A stretch of 64,000 nt of DNA from NCBI GenBank assembly GCA_937907245.1, contig CALCUM010000003.1, positions 977,792 to 1,041,791 on the forward strand. The letters run 5' to 3'. Below, piece after piece: positions 33,970 through 43,839 of this stretch (its first letter is position 1; each line of letters opens with the position of its first letter). Below the pieces are notes generated by a model, which was not told the origin of the DNA, did not search any database, and saw only the letters and a program-made list of their open reading frames with translations. The stretch comes from an uncultured Rhodobiaceae bacterium. GTDB taxonomy: Bacteria; Pseudomonadota; Alphaproteobacteria; RS24. The position numbers and the translations under genes were made by a program.

Positions 33970-35175
33970 ATGACTTTAATCGCTAAATCGACGCGCCGCC
34001 AGGCACCAGGCGGCAAACGCAAACTGCCGTTGCCGATACCGCTTTTGGTCTTGGCCATGGGGTTTTTTGGCTTTTCTCTTTTGGTTTCTAGCAAGCCAGA
34101 AACCAAACCCGTGGAAAGCAAAGAAATCGTTTGGTCGGTCACCGCTCGGCCAGTGGCTTATGCGATGGTTGAGCCGCGCATTACTGCCTTTGGCGAGCTG
34201 CGAGCGAAAAAACAAGTGAATTTGCGCTCTATGGTATCTGGCGAAGTGGTTGCCACGGGGGCGAACTTTCAAGATGGCGCGCGCGTTTCGAAAGGCGATT
34301 GGCTGTTGCGCATAGACCCGTTTAATTATGAAACCCGTTTGGCAGAAGCCGATGCGCAATTAAAAGGCGCCAAAGCCCTCTTGGCAGAGCGCAAGGCTTC
34401 GGTTGGTTTGGCCTATCAAGAGTATCAACGTGCCAAACAATTGGCGGCCAAAGATACGGTGTCGAAAAAAGTTTTGGATGACCGGCGCACGGAACACACA
34501 ATTCAAAAATCACGCCGCGACCAGCAACAATCGGTCGTCGAACGCTTGGCGGTACAGGTGCAACGTGCGGCGCGCGACCTTAAAAACACCGAGGTCATCG
34601 CGCCCTTTGATGGCCATATTGGTAATGTGACCGCCCGCCAAGGCCGAGTGCTAAACCTGAATGACCCGATTGGTACGCTGTATGATTCGGATAATTTCGA
34701 AGTTGTCTTCACCATGACGGACGATGAATATGGCCGCTTTCTATTGCGCAATAGCTCGGTCATTGGCCGCTCCATCGATGTGGTCTGGGATGTGGGGGCC
34801 GAACAGATTACGCTAAAGGCAGAGATTGAGCGTGTCGGCGCGCAAATCTCACAATCGACCCGAGGCGTCGAGATTTATGCCGGCGTTCGGGGCAAAATCT
34901 CCACTATTTTGCGCGGTGGCGCCTTTGTGACGGTGGACTTGGTGGCGCAGCCGGTGCCCGATGTTATGGCGATACCCAAAGATGCTATTTATGACAACAA
35001 TCGAATTTATTTGGTCAAGGATGGCCGTTTGGTGGCGCATCAATTGACCAATTTCATCGATGATGGCGCCCGCGTTTTGGTGCGCGAGGGCTTGACGCCA
35101 GGCGATCAAATTTTATTGACCCGCTTTAATGAAGCTGCGCCGGGCGTGGCGGTTAACGTGCTGGAGCAAGGCTAA
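33970..35175 (+). CDS. RND efflux membrane-fusion protein
   Basis: A 401-residue periplasmic adaptor. An N-terminal membrane anchor (LPIPLLVLAMGFFGFSLLV) is followed by a lipoyl half (GELRAKKQVNLRSMVSGEVVA), a coiled-coil hairpin (about 110-190), the second lipoyl half (VIAPFDGHIGNV) and beta-barrel and membrane-proximal domains. It links the RND pump downstream to an outer-membrane channel not encoded here. Its stop codon shares a base with the pump start (TAATG). Confidence 0.92.
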   Translation: MTLIAKSTRRQAPGGKRKLPLPIPLLVLAMGFFGFSLLVSSKPETKPVESKEIVWSVTARPVAYAMVEPRITAFGELRAKKQVNLRSMVSGEVVATGANFQDGARVSKGDWLLRIDPFNYETRLAEADAQLKGAKALLAERKASVGLAYQEYQRAKQLAAKDTVSKKVLDDRRTEHTIQKSRRDQQQSVVERLAVQVQRAARDLKNTEVIAPFDGHIGNVTARQGRVLNLNDPIGTLYDSDNFEVVFTMTDDEYGRFLLRNSSVIGRSIDVVWDVGAEQITLKAEIERVGAQISQSTRGVEIYAGVRGKISTILRGGAFVTVDLVAQPVPDVMAIPKDAIYDNNRIYLVKDGRLVAHQLTNFIDDGARVLVREGLTPGDQILLTRFNEAAPGVAVNVLEQG

Positions 35176-38100
35176 TGTTGCGCCCCTCGATTGAGCTATT
35201 CTCGCGCCATCGCAATGCGGCGAACCTGTTATTTTTTGCCATGATCATGCTGGGCTTTTTTGGCCTGAGCAATCTTAACGTGCAGTTTTTCCCGACTACT
35301 GAAATCAAGACCGTCAATATTACGGTGCCGTGGCCGGGCGCTTCGGCGCAAGATATTGATAAAAACATTGTCGCGACCATCCAACCGGAAGTGCGGTTTA
35401 TCGATGGGGTAAAGGAATTTTCAGCGCAATCTCGCCAAAGTGTCGCCGTCATGTCCATTGAGTTTAAGCCGGATACGGATATTCAGCGCGCCGTCGCGGA
35501 AGTAGAAGCGGCGGTAAACGCGATTGTCACTTTGCCAAAAGACGCGGAAAAACCGCAAATTTCGCAAGAGACGTTTTTTGAGGCGGTGGTCTCTGTGCTC
35601 GTCACGGGGCCGTTTGAGGAGCGTGCGCTTCGCGCCTATGCCAAACAATTGCGCGATGGCTTGCTGGATAAAGGCGTCGATAAAATTACCCTCGAAGGGT
35701 ATCGCGCGGAAGAAATTTGGGTGGAAGCCAGAGGGGCACAATTGCGCCGCTATGATTTAACCCCGTCTGACATTGGCTCTCGCGTTGCCAATTCGTCCTT
35801 GGATGTGCCGGGTGGTGTGTTGCGTGGCGATGTAGAACGCCAAGTGCGCGCTGTGGGCCTTGCGTTAAGTGCTGAGGATGTGGGAAATATTGCCGTGCGA
35901 AGCACCCCCGACGGAGGCCAAATTAAAGTCCAAGATGTAGCCCGCGTCACCGACACATTTGACGCCGATGGTGCCGAAGGTTGGTCGGGAAAAAACCGCG
36001 CCATTCGCCTGACCGTGCAGCGCAGTAAAAATGCCGATGCTCTGAAAATAACCAAAATCGTGCGCGATTATATTGCCGAAGTTGAGAGCACTTTGCCGCC
36101 GACTTTGGAGGTTAAAGTTTTCGATGTGAACGCCGATAAAATTATCCAGCGCATTAATGTGTTGTTGTTTAATGGCGTTACCGGCATGGCCCTGGTTTTG
36201 TGCATTTTGTTTTTATTTCTGAATGGCCGCATTGCCTTTTGGGTTGCCGCGGGCATTCCGGCCTCGCTGATGGCCACATTTGGCGTGATGTTCTATCTCG
36301 ATATGACCATTAACATGTTGTCTTTATTTGCGCTGATTATGACCATTGGCATTATTGTCGATGATGCGATTGTGGTCGGCGAGCATTCTTCGACACTGAT
36401 TGAACAAGGAGCGAGCGCCCAAGAAGCTGCCGAAGGTGGCGCCATTCGCATGGCCTTACCGATTACCGCCGCGGCCTTAACCACGTTGGCTGCTTTTATA
36501 CCTGTGCTGCTGATTGAGGGCGTGCTGGGCCAATTTGTGCGCGCCATTCCTTTGGTGGTCTTAAGCGTGTTGATTGCTTCTTTGGTGGAATGTTTCCTTG
36601 TTCTGCCCGGGCATTTGAGCCACGCGCTGGTTAAACCGCCACGCCCGCCTAGCGGATTGCGCAAACGGTTTTTAGATGGTTTTGATAATTTTCGCGATGG
36701 TCGCTTCCGCCGTTTTGTAGCGGCTGCCTATGACCGTCGCTATACCACGGCCTCTGTTGGGCTGACTGTCTTGGTTATTTGCATCGGTCTTTTGGCCGGA
36801 GGGCGCGTCCCGTTTCGCTTCTTCCCCTCGCCAGAAGGCGAAGTAGTTAACGCCTATGTGTTCTTTCAACCAGGCACCAAACGCGCGGCCACTGAAGCTG
36901 GAACGCGGCGCATTGAGCAGGCCCTTTATGAAGCCGAACAAGCCCTTATGGAGCCTGATGGCGACAATCTTATCAGCGTGGTGTTTACCCAAATCGGGCG
37001 CACCCGCACAGCCTTTGGCGATGAACGCGCTCTGGTCTATGCCGAGCTGACCGCCAGCGAAGAACGCGATGTGCGGACCCGCGATATTGTTAAAGAATGG
37101 GAAAAGCGTATCCCTGATATGGCAGGCTTGCGCTACGTCTTCGTGCGCGAACGCCGTGGCGGCCCGCCCGGGCGCGACATTGATATTCGATTGCAAAATA
37201 GCGATCCCGATACTTTAAAACTGGCGGCCATGGAAGTGCGCCAAGAGCTAGAGCAATATGCGGGCATCAGCCGGGCGCGAGATGATTTATTTTATAACAA
37301 GCAAGAGTTACTATTAGAGGTGAATGCGCGCGGCCAAGCGCTGGGCTTTACCAATCAGCTAGTGGGCACGTTAACCCGCAGTACCTTGCAAGGGGTTATT
37401 GCGAAGCGGTTTGCGCGCGGCGATGAAGAGGTCACCATTCGTGTGCTGCAACCCCGAGACGGCACAAGCCCCAAACAGCTTGGCGATATTGATTTGCCGG
37501 TGCCTGGCACAAACCCTGTGCGCTATATACCGCTGGATGCTGTGGTGGATATTGTCGAGAAGCCAGGCTTTGCTTCTATCCGGCGAACCGATGGCAAAGT
37601 GACCGTAAAAGTGGTGGCCGATTACGCCGATAGTGCGGGCAACCCGAATGATGTACTGCAGGATATGGCGGAAAATGCCTTACCGCGCATTGCTTCAAAA
37701 TATAATATCGAATTTAGTTTCGGCGGGCGCAGTGAAGAGCAATCGGAAACCTTGGGCTCTTTGCGCGCCGGTGCCTTGATCGGCTTATCGATGATTTATG
37801 TGGTCTTGGCCTTTGTGTTCGCCAGCTATTCGCGCCCGATTATTATTATGACGGTTATTCCCTTTGGTTTGGTTGGCATGGTGCTGGGCCATTATGTGCA
37901 GGGCTTTGATTTAACTTTTTTAAGCATGGTAGGGCTTTTGGGACTATCGGGCATTTTGGTCAATAATTCCATTATTCTTATCAGCCGTATTGAGGAACGA
38001 AGAGACGCAGGAGAAGAGCTTCGCGAGGCCGTCATCAACGGTATCTGCGATCGTTTCCGTGCCGTTACCCTAACCTCCCTGACCACAGTTTTGGGTCTGG

Positions 38101-38297
38101 CTCCGCTATTGTTTGAGACCAGTGTGCAGGCGCAATTCTTATTGCCGATGGTGATTACCATTGCTTGGGGCTTGGCGTTTGCCTCGCTTATCGTGCTGTT
38201 TTTGGTGCCGAGCGTTTTGGGTATGCAGGAAGACTTTCGGGCGGCGACAGCGCGCTGGCGCGCCAAGCCAGACGAGTTGCCGCAAGCTGGCGAATAG
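35175..38297 (+). CDS. RND efflux pump permease
   Basis: A 1040-residue RND transporter with 12 predicted membrane helices and two large periplasmic loops. The proton-relay pair is in MTIGIIVDDAIVVGEH (TM4), and TM11 has GLSGILVNNSIILISRIEER. It belongs to the AcrB-like HAE superfamily, in the branch common in marine proteobacteria. It pairs with the adaptor gene immediately upstream. A drug or lipid substrate cannot be deduced. It converges on trkH three bases away. Confidence 0.94.
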   Translation: MLRPSIELFSRHRNAANLLFFAMIMLGFFGLSNLNVQFFPTTEIKTVNITVPWPGASAQDIDKNIVATIQPEVRFIDGVKEFSAQSRQSVAVMSIEFKPDTDIQRAVAEVEAAVNAIVTLPKDAEKPQISQETFFEAVVSVLVTGPFEERALRAYAKQLRDGLLDKGVDKITLEGYRAEEIWVEARGAQLRRYDLTPSDIGSRVANSSLDVPGGVLRGDVERQVRAVGLALSAEDVGNIAVRSTPDGGQIKVQDVARVTDTFDADGAEGWSGKNRAIRLTVQRSKNADALKITKIVRDYIAEVESTLPPTLEVKVFDVNADKIIQRINVLLFNGVTGMALVLCILFLFLNGRIAFWVAAGIPASLMATFGVMFYLDMTINMLSLFALIMTIGIIVDDAIVVGEHSSTLIEQGASAQEAAEGGAIRMALPITAAALTTLAAFIPVLLIEGVLGQFVRAIPLVVLSVLIASLVECFLVLPGHLSHALVKPPRPPSGLRKRFLDGFDNFRDGRFRRFVAAAYDRRYTTASVGLTVLVICIGLLAGGRVPFRFFPSPEGEVVNAYVFFQPGTKRAATEAGTRRIEQALYEAEQALMEPDGDNLISVVFTQIGRTRTAFGDERALVYAELTASEERDVRTRDIVKEWEKRIPDMAGLRYVFVRERRGGPPGRDIDIRLQNSDPDTLKLAAMEVRQELEQYAGISRARDDLFYNKQELLLEVNARGQALGFTNQLVGTLTRSTLQGVIAKRFARGDEEVTIRVLQPRDGTSPKQLGDIDLPVPGTNPVRYIPLDAVVDIVEKPGFASIRRTDGKVTVKVVADYADSAGNPNDVLQDMAENALPRIASKYNIEFSFGGRSEEQSETLGSLRAGALIGLSMIYVVLAFVFASYSRPIIIMTVIPFGLVGMVLGHYVQGFDLTFLSMVGLLGLSGILVNNSIILISRIEERRDAGEELREAVINGICDRFRAVTLTSLTTVLGLAPLLFETSVQAQFLLPMVITIAWGLAFASLIVLFLVPSVLGMQEDFRAATARWRAKPDELPQAGE

Positions 38298-38300
38298 GTT

Positions 38301-39746
38301 TTAGCGGCGCCAAAAACTGGGTGCAAACATAACCAGCACGGTTAGAAACTCTAAACGCCCTAGCAGCATGCCGAAACTCAACACCCATTTGGCACTGTCA
38401 GGCAGACCGGCATAAGTGCCGGTTGGGCCAATTTCTGGGCCAAGGCCTGGGCCTACATTGGCAATGGCAGCCGCGGAAGCCGATAAAGCGGTCAGCGGGT
38501 CTAGCCCCATCAGGCTTAAAGATATGGCGATGGCAGAGAATGACAGAATGAAAATCAGAACAAAAGCGACCACGGAATTAGCCACTTCGTCGTCAAGCAA
38601 GCGGCCATTATAGCGGATGACAAAAACGCCATTCGGCAAGGTGAGCTGTCGAATATAGCGCCATCCCGCTTTCACGATGACTTGCAGGCGGAAAATTTTT
38701 ATTCCGCAGGACGTCGAGCCTGCGCACCCGCCGATAAAAGTAAGAATGAAGAACATCGCAATCGCAAAAGGCCCCCATTCGCCATAATCTGTGCTGACGT
38801 AGCCGGTGCCGGTTAAAATCGATGTGGTGTTAAAAGCCGCTGACAGCATAGCGGAACTGCCTACCTCTACCCCTTGGCTGAGTTGATAGGCCCACATGGC
38901 CAGCGTTGCGCTGAGCGCAATTAAGAGGAAGGTGCGAATTTGCGCATCTTGGACAAATTTGTCGAACTTGCGATTGACCAATTGCAAATAGGCGACAAAG
39001 GGCAAAGAAGAGGCCAGCATAAACACGACGGCGACCACAGATACGGCGGGAGAGAAAGCGGCAAAACTTTCGTTGCGCGTCGAGAAGCCCCCCGTTGCAA
39101 TGGTTGTCATGGCGTGGGCGATTGCGTCGAAAACACTCATGCCAGCCATGATATAGGCGATGACGCAAAACAGGGTGATGGCAAAATAGAGCCGCGTAAT
39201 TGAGCCAGCAATTTGGGCGGTGCGCGGCAGAATTTTCTCGGATGTATCCGAGCTTTCCAAGCGGAACAATTGCATGCCGCCCACGTTTAGCATCGGCAAA
39301 ACTGAGATGGCCATCACGATAATGCCAATTCCGCCAAACCATTGCAGCAGCGCGCGCCATAATAAAATCCCGGGCGGGGCGTCTTCCAGATTGGTGATAA
39401 TTGTGGCGCCCGTAGTGGTTAGGCCCGACATAGCCTCAAAAAAAGCATCTGTATAGCTGAGGTCTAAATCGCCAAAAGCAAAGGGCAAGGCCGAAAACCC
39501 CGTCAGCCCCAGCCAAGAAAGACTGGTAAGCAAGAACGCCTGCTTCACCGATAAAGGGGGAAGCGTGCCTCGATTGGTAAGAATTAACGCGCCGGAAATA
39601 AACCCTGTCACCAAGGCGCTGGCGACAAAAACTTGCCAATCTTTGTGCCCGCTGAACGCATCGGCCAAAGCCGGTAATAGCATGCCCAAGGACACTGCCG
39701 AGAGCAGCAGTCCGAGAATAAAGAATATGGTTCGATTATCGCGCAT
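38301..39746 (-). CDS. trkH: TrkH family potassium uptake protein
   Basis: A 481-residue Trk/Ktr potassium channel subunit with four MPM repeats; selectivity-filter regions include SGLTTTGATI, TTIATGGFST, SILTGTGYVS and IANVGPGLG. It needs the TrkA regulatory subunit, which is not in this window. It is followed by no gene on its strand within the unit; apaG lies six bases upstream on the same strand. Confidence 0.93.
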   Translation of the reverse strand: MRDNRTIFFILGLLLSAVSLGMLLPALADAFSGHKDWQVFVASALVTGFISGALILTNRGTLPPLSVKQAFLLTSLSWLGLTGFSALPFAFGDLDLSYTDAFFEAMSGLTTTGATIITNLEDAPPGILLWRALLQWFGGIGIIVMAISVLPMLNVGGMQLFRLESSDTSEKILPRTAQIAGSITRLYFAITLFCVIAYIMAGMSVFDAIAHAMTTIATGGFSTRNESFAAFSPAVSVVAVVFMLASSLPFVAYLQLVNRKFDKFVQDAQIRTFLLIALSATLAMWAYQLSQGVEVGSSAMLSAAFNTTSILTGTGYVSTDYGEWGPFAIAMFFILTFIGGCAGSTSCGIKIFRLQVIVKAGWRYIRQLTLPNGVFVIRYNGRLLDDEVANSVVAFVLIFILSFSAIAISLSLMGLDPLTALSASAAAIANVGPGLGPEIGPTGTYAGLPDSAKWVLSFGMLLGRLEFLTVLVMFAPSFWRR

Positions 39747-39751
39747 CAGCG

Positions 39752-40144
39752 TTAATGCAACTGCGGTGCATGATAGGGGCTGTCGAGCGAGAAGGCGGGC
39801 ACCTCGATATCAAAATCTTCGCCAGCCTTATTTTGCATATGGTAACTGCCGCGCATAAAGCCGCTGGCCGTATTTAGCGGCGTTCCAGAAGAGTAGGTAT
39901 AGCTCTCGCCCGGTGCCAAAACCGGCTGCTCGCCAACCACGCCCGCGCCTCGCACTTCTTGGCCGCGCCCTTCGGCATCGGTGATTTGCCAATAGCGATT
40001 TAACAATTGCACGGTTTCCTCGCCCGTGTTCTCGATGGTGATGCGATAGGCCCAGACAAAATACTGCTGATCCGGATCACTATCTTTTTCCAGAAAACTG
40101 GTTTCCACCGAAACCGAAATATTACGCGTGACCGCCTTCACCAT
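39752..40144 (-). CDS. apaG: ApaG domain protein
   Basis: A 130-residue Apa[35 protein letters not shown] and [20 protein letters not shown] are typical. The fold is a fibronectin-III-like domain; the bacterial role is linked to nucleotide pyrophosphate or cation phenotypes but is not settled. ATG 40144 is preceded by GGAGAG. It follows metZ by 34 bases. Confidence 0.94.
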   Translation of the reverse strand: MVKAVTRNISVSVETSFLEKDSDPDQQYFVWAYRITIENTGEETVQLLNRYWQITDAEGRGQEVRGAGVVGEQPVLAPGESYTYSSGTPLNTASGFMRGSYHMQNKAGEDFDIEVPAFSLDSPYHAPQLH

Positions 40145-40178
40145 GGGTTGCTCTCCAGCTAAGCTCAAGCCTAGCGCA

Positions 40179-41369
40179 TTATCGGGTTTGTGCCAAAGCC
40201 TGCGCAAAATCATCGATTAAATCTTGCCCGTCTTCCAGCCCAATGGACACCCGCAAAACGCCTTCTTTAATGCCCAATTCCGCTTTCGCCGCGTCGGGTA
40301 ATTTGGCATGCGTCGTGGTGGCTGGATGCGTTATCAGCGTTTTGGCATCGCCCAGATTGTTCGATATCAAAGCGATATCCAAAGCATTGGCCAGGGCAAA
40401 GGCTTTCTCTTGCCCGCCCGTCACCTCAAAAGCAATGAGGTTGGAGCCGCGCGTCATTTGCTTTTGCGCCAGCTCATATTGCGGATGGCTTTCATGGCCC
40501 GGGTAAAACACTTGGCTAATAGCATCGTGCTCGACTAAAAATTGCGTTACGCGCTCGGCATTGTTGCAATGGGCGTCGACGCGCAAAGACAAAGTTTCGA
40601 GCGATTTTAGCAATACCCATGCGTTAAACGGCGCCAACGACGGCCCGGTCTGGCGAATAAAATTGGCCAATTCGTCTTTAATATAAGACGTGTTGCCCAG
40701 CACTACGCCGCCCAAACAACGGCCCTGACCGTCGATATGTTTGGTGGCCGAATAGACCACCATATCGGCGCCAAATTGAAATGGTTTTTGCAATACGGGC
40801 GTTGCGAATACATTGTCGACAACCAAGCGAGCCCCAGCCGCATGCGCGATATCGGCCACGCCTTGCATGTCGATAATCTCAAGCAATGGATTGCTCGGGG
40901 TCTCTAGAAAAAACACTTTTGTTTCCGGGCGCACGGCTTGTTCCCAAGCGGATAAATCTTTGCCATCGACCAATGTGCAGGCAACACCAAATTTAGGCAT
41001 CAGGGTCTCGACCACATAACGGCACGAGCCAAATAGCGCGCGCGCGGCGACAATGTGGTCGCCCGCTTGCAATTGGCTCATCAGGCAGGCTGTCACAGCC
41101 GCCATTCCCGTGGCTGTGGCGCGCGCATCTTCGGCGCCGGCACCTTCTAGGGCCATCATCCGTTCTTCAAAAGCGCGCACAGTTGGGTTGCCGAAGCGGG
41201 CGTAAATATAGCCATCTTCTTCTTCGCGAAAGCGAGCCGCGGCCTGCTCTGCGCTATCATAAACAAAGCCCGAGGTGAGGTATAAAGCCTCCGAGGTTTC
41301 CCCAAATTGCGAACGCGAATTGCCACCATGGATAAGCTCTGTTTGAGCGGACCAATTTTTCTTAACCAT
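40179..41369 (-). CDS. metZ: O-succinylhomoserine sulfhydrylase
   Basis: A 396-residue Cys/Met-metabolism PLP enzyme that makes homocysteine from O-succinylhomoserine and sulfide. Seen: TELIHGG near the start, YARFGNPTV, the PLP Lys in [16 protein letters not shown] and [16 protein letters not shown] six bases before ATG 41369 decides the start. A SAM-II riboswitch 54 bases upstream confirms placement in methionine synthesis, which favours MetZ over cystathionine lyases. Confidence 0.93.
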   Translation of the reverse strand: MVKKNWSAQTELIHGGNSRSQFGETSEALYLTSGFVYDSAEQAAARFREEEDGYIYARFGNPTVRAFEERMMALEGAGAEDARATATGMAAVTACLMSQLQAGDHIVAARALFGSCRYVVETLMPKFGVACTLVDGKDLSAWEQAVRPETKVFFLETPSNPLLEIIDMQGVADIAHAAGARLVVDNVFATPVLQKPFQFGADMVVYSATKHIDGQGRCLGGVVLGNTSYIKDELANFIRQTGPSLAPFNAWVLLKSLETLSLRVDAHCNNAERVTQFLVEHDAISQVFYPGHESHPQYELAQKQMTRGSNLIAFEVTGGQEKAFALANALDIALISNNLGDAKTLITHPATTTHAKLPDAAKAELGIKEGVLRVSIGLEDGQDLIDDFAQALAQTR

Positions 41370-41404
41370 CTTTTGCTCCTCATGCTCTTTCGAGCATAAA
41401 AAAA
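41370..41404 (-). promoter_or_regulatory. U-run, GAAA hairpin and Shine-Dalgarno of metZ
   Basis: Reading on the minus strand: a run of seven T (41404-41398), then ATGCTC-GAAA-GAGCAT (41397-41382), a perfect six-pair stem with GNRA loop, then AGGAG (41380-41376) and the start codon. The hairpin abuts the ribosome site and could be part of the riboswitch expression platform. Confidence 0.6.
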
Positions 41405-41422
41405 CCGACACAAAGGCCAGTG

Positions 41423-41484
41423 CCCCGGCGTGATTTAGCTGTTTATTTAATGTGGCCGCAAGCCAGCCGGCTCAAATCTCCACA
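41423..41484 (-). ncRNA. SAM-II riboswitch
   Basis: On the minus strand, GTGG (41483-41480) pairs with CCAC (41455-41452) as P1. The loop holds CCGGC, which pairs with GCCGG in the 3' segment to form the pseudoknot P2. The conserved SAM-II strings CTTGCGGCCAC, TTAAATAAA and GCTAAAT are present in order. SAM binding stabilises the pseudoknot and lowers expression of metZ. Confidence 0.9.
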
Positions 41485-41590
41485 AGTCGGGGAAACATGT
41501 CGAAAATTAGCTGTCGCGTCAAGACATTATGATATTTTGCGCGTAAGATGAGCGTCAGAGAATCGTCTCCCCACCTTCGCAAACCACGAG

Positions 41591-42763
41591 ATGTCCATGA
41601 GTGAAGAGCCGCAAACCGAACCGCTTTTTCCAGTTGAAGAAGAAGCTAAAATCCCCCTCATGACCAAGGGCCAAACCCATGCGGTTGGCGTTTTGCCTGC
41701 GCATGGCATTGCCAATATGGTGCGTGAGAAACAAATCTGGGCATCGGGCGGCGTGTTAGACGAGCAAATTCAACCCGCCAGCCTTGATTTGCGCCTTGGC
41801 GAGGAAGCCTACCGCGTGCGCGCCAGCTTTCTGCCCGGCGAAAAAGGGACGGTTGCTGAGAAGCTGAAACAATTGGCCTATCATAAAGTTGACCTTAAAA
41901 ATGGCGCGGTTTTGGAAACCGATTGCGTTTATTTGGTGCCGCTGATGGAAGCGGTTAATTTACCCGAGCGCACGACTGGTTTTGCCAATCCGAAAAGTTC
42001 GACGGGGCGCATTGACGTGTTCACTCGCCTGATTACAGATTTTGGCACGGAGTTCGACAAAGTGCCGGCGGGTTATAAAGGGCATTTATATCTCGAGGTC
42101 AGCCCACGCACGTTTCCGGTTTTGGTTCGCACAGGCTCCAAATTATCACAATTGCGCTTCCGCCGCGGCGCGGCCTCTCATTCAGATGCAGAGTTAAAAC
42201 GCTTGCACGAGGATATCGGTCTCGTCGATGGCCCGGCCAATATTGATGGCGGCTTGGGCCTGTCGATTGATTTGCAGGGCGATAAACAAACTGGTTTGGT
42301 TGGCTATCGTGCCAAACGCCATGCCGGGCTTATCGATGTCGACAAATTGGCAGCCTTGCCCATTGCTCAATATTGGGAGCCGATGTATCGCGAGGATTTG
42401 GGGCATATTATTCTCGATCCAGACGAGTTTTACATTCTGGCTTCGCGCGAGGCGGTCACAATTCCGGCCAGTCATGCGGCGGAAATGATGCCGTTCAATC
42501 CTTTGGTCGGCGAGTTTCGGGTGCATTATGCGGGCTTTTTCGACCCGGGCTTTGGCGCCGCCGAGGCCAATGGCAAAGGCTCGCGCGCCGTATTAGAAGT
42601 GCGCTCGCGCGAAGTGCCATTTATTCTCGAGCACGGGCAAATTATTGGTCGACTGGTTTACGAACGCCTAACAGATGTACCGCAAACCCTTTATGGCGCT
42701 GGGCTTAACTCCAATTATCAGGCGCAAGGTCTGAAGTTGTCGAAGCATTTCAAGCAGGATTAG
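41591..42763 (+). CDS. dcd: 2'-deoxycytidine 5'-triphosphate deaminase, long form
   Basis: A 390-residue alphaproteobacterial-type dCTP deaminase, about twice the size of the E. coli enzyme because two dUTPase-like units are fused. QPASLDLRLGEEAYRV and PKSSTGRIDVFTRLITDFGTEFD in the first half and VEVRSREVPFILEHGQIIGRLVYERL near the end mark it. It deaminates dCTP to dUTP for thymidylate synthesis. It begins an operon with lrgA (2-base gap) and lrgB, and is divergent from metZ. Confidence 0.92.
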   Translation: MSMSEEPQTEPLFPVEEEAKIPLMTKGQTHAVGVLPAHGIANMVREKQIWASGGVLDEQIQPASLDLRLGEEAYRVRASFLPGEKGTVAEKLKQLAYHKVDLKNGAVLETDCVYLVPLMEAVNLPERTTGFANPKSSTGRIDVFTRLITDFGTEFDKVPAGYKGHLYLEVSPRTFPVLVRTGSKLSQLRFRRGAASHSDAELKRLHEDIGLVDGPANIDGGLGLSIDLQGDKQTGLVGYRAKRHAGLIDVDKLAALPIAQYWEPMYREDLGHIILDPDEFYILASREAVTIPASHAAEMMPFNPLVGEFRVHYAGFFDPGFGAAEANGKGSRAVLEVRSREVPFILEHGQIIGRLVYERLTDVPQTLYGAGLNSNYQAQGLKLSKHFKQD

Positions 42764-42764
42764 C

Positions 42765-43148
42765 ATGCAGATTATCTTCGGTCTGGCCTGTCTTTGCCTA
42801 AGTCTTCTGGCGGGCGAAGTGGTGAAAGACCTCACGCAAGCGGCGATTCCTGCCCCTGTTTTGGCTGTGGTGATTTTGGTGGCCGCGCTCGGGGTCTATG
42901 GCCGCGTGCCGGATGGCTTGCGGTTGGTGGGCGAGTTTTTGTTGCGCCATATGGCGTTATTTTTCATTCCAGTTTTGGTGGGCATGTTGGCGCTCAGCGA
43001 AATGTTGCTGGAGATATTAGGGCCCTTGAGCCTGATTATTTTTGTCTCGACGGTGGTTCCGCTATTCGTCACCGGCTGGATTTTTCAAAAATTAGCGCCC
43101 CCCTTTGTAACGCCAGACCAGGGGGCGCCAGAAGATGAGACTAACTGA
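42765..43148 (+). CDS. lrgA: CidA/LrgA family membrane protein
   Basis: A 127-residue holin-like membrane protein with four hydrophobic segments and the family stretch IPAPVLAVVILVAALGVYGRVPDGL, LLRHMALFFIPVLVGM. LrgA/CidA proteins work with LrgB/CidB in murein hydrolase control or small-carboxylate export. The lrgB start lies 14 bases inside this gene. Confidence 0.9.
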   Translation: MQIIFGLACLCLSLLAGEVVKDLTQAAIPAPVLAVVILVAALGVYGRVPDGLRLVGEFLLRHMALFFIPVLVGMLALSEMLLEILGPLSLIIFVSTVVPLFVTGWIFQKLAPPFVTPDQGAPEDETN

Positions 43149-43839
43149 GCTGCCAGCTTGGCCTGGTTTGGAAGGGATGTTTTGGCTTTTGCTAACCCTT
43201 GCGCTCTATCGGGCCCTGTCGTGGCTCCGCGCGCGGCTTAACGAGACTGGTTGGGCGCAACCGTTAATATGGGGCGCGATTATTATTGCTGTTTTATTGG
43301 TCGGGCTGGATATTGAGCTGACGCGATATCAATTAGGTGGCAATTGGCTGATTTATATTTTGGCGCTATCGACGGTTTCCATCGGTGTCCCGATTTATGA
43401 CAATCGCCATGTCATCCGTGCGGCGGCGGTTCCTTTTTTGGCCGCTATGTGTTTGGGCTCGGCGCTTGCAGCTGGCTCGGCTGTGATGATGGCGGGGCTG
43501 TTAGATTTTGATGCTGCCTTGCGCGCCACATTGGCCACTAAATCCATTACCTCGCCAATGGCTTTTGGCGTCGCCAGTGAAATTGGCGGCCTACCGGTTT
43601 TGGCCATGGGGATTGTCATTGTCACGGGCAACTTCGGGGTTCTTGTGGCGCCGAAAATATTCGATGTATTTGGCATCACCGACCCGCGGGCTCAAGGCCT
43701 GGCGCTTGGCGTCGTCACGCATGGCATTGGCACAGCCGAAGCCGTGCGCCGCTCCGCGCTCATCGGCAGCTTTGCGGGTTTGGCTATGGGCGTGAACGGC
43801 GTCGTGACTAGCTTAATTCTGCCATTCGTCTTTTTATAA
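43135..43839 (+). CDS. lrgB: LrgB family membrane protein
   Basis: A 234-residue polytopic LrgB/CidB protein: YQLGGNWLIYILALSTVSIGVPIYDNR, TLATKSITSPMAFGVASEIGG and LALGVVTHGIGTAEAVRRS are the family core. It is coupled to lrgA by a 14-base overlap. Its last 32 bases overlap the end of the convergent glycosyltransferase gene. Confidence 0.92.
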   Translation: MRLTELPAWPGLEGMFWLLLTLALYRALSWLRARLNETGWAQPLIWGAIIIAVLLVGLDIELTRYQLGGNWLIYILALSTVSIGVPIYDNRHVIRAAAVPFLAAMCLGSALAAGSAVMMAGLLDFDAALRATLATKSITSPMAFGVASEIGGLPVLAMGIVIVTGNFGVLVAPKIFDVFGITDPRAQGLALGVVTHGIGTAEAVRRSALIGSFAGLAMGVNGVVTSLILPFVFL

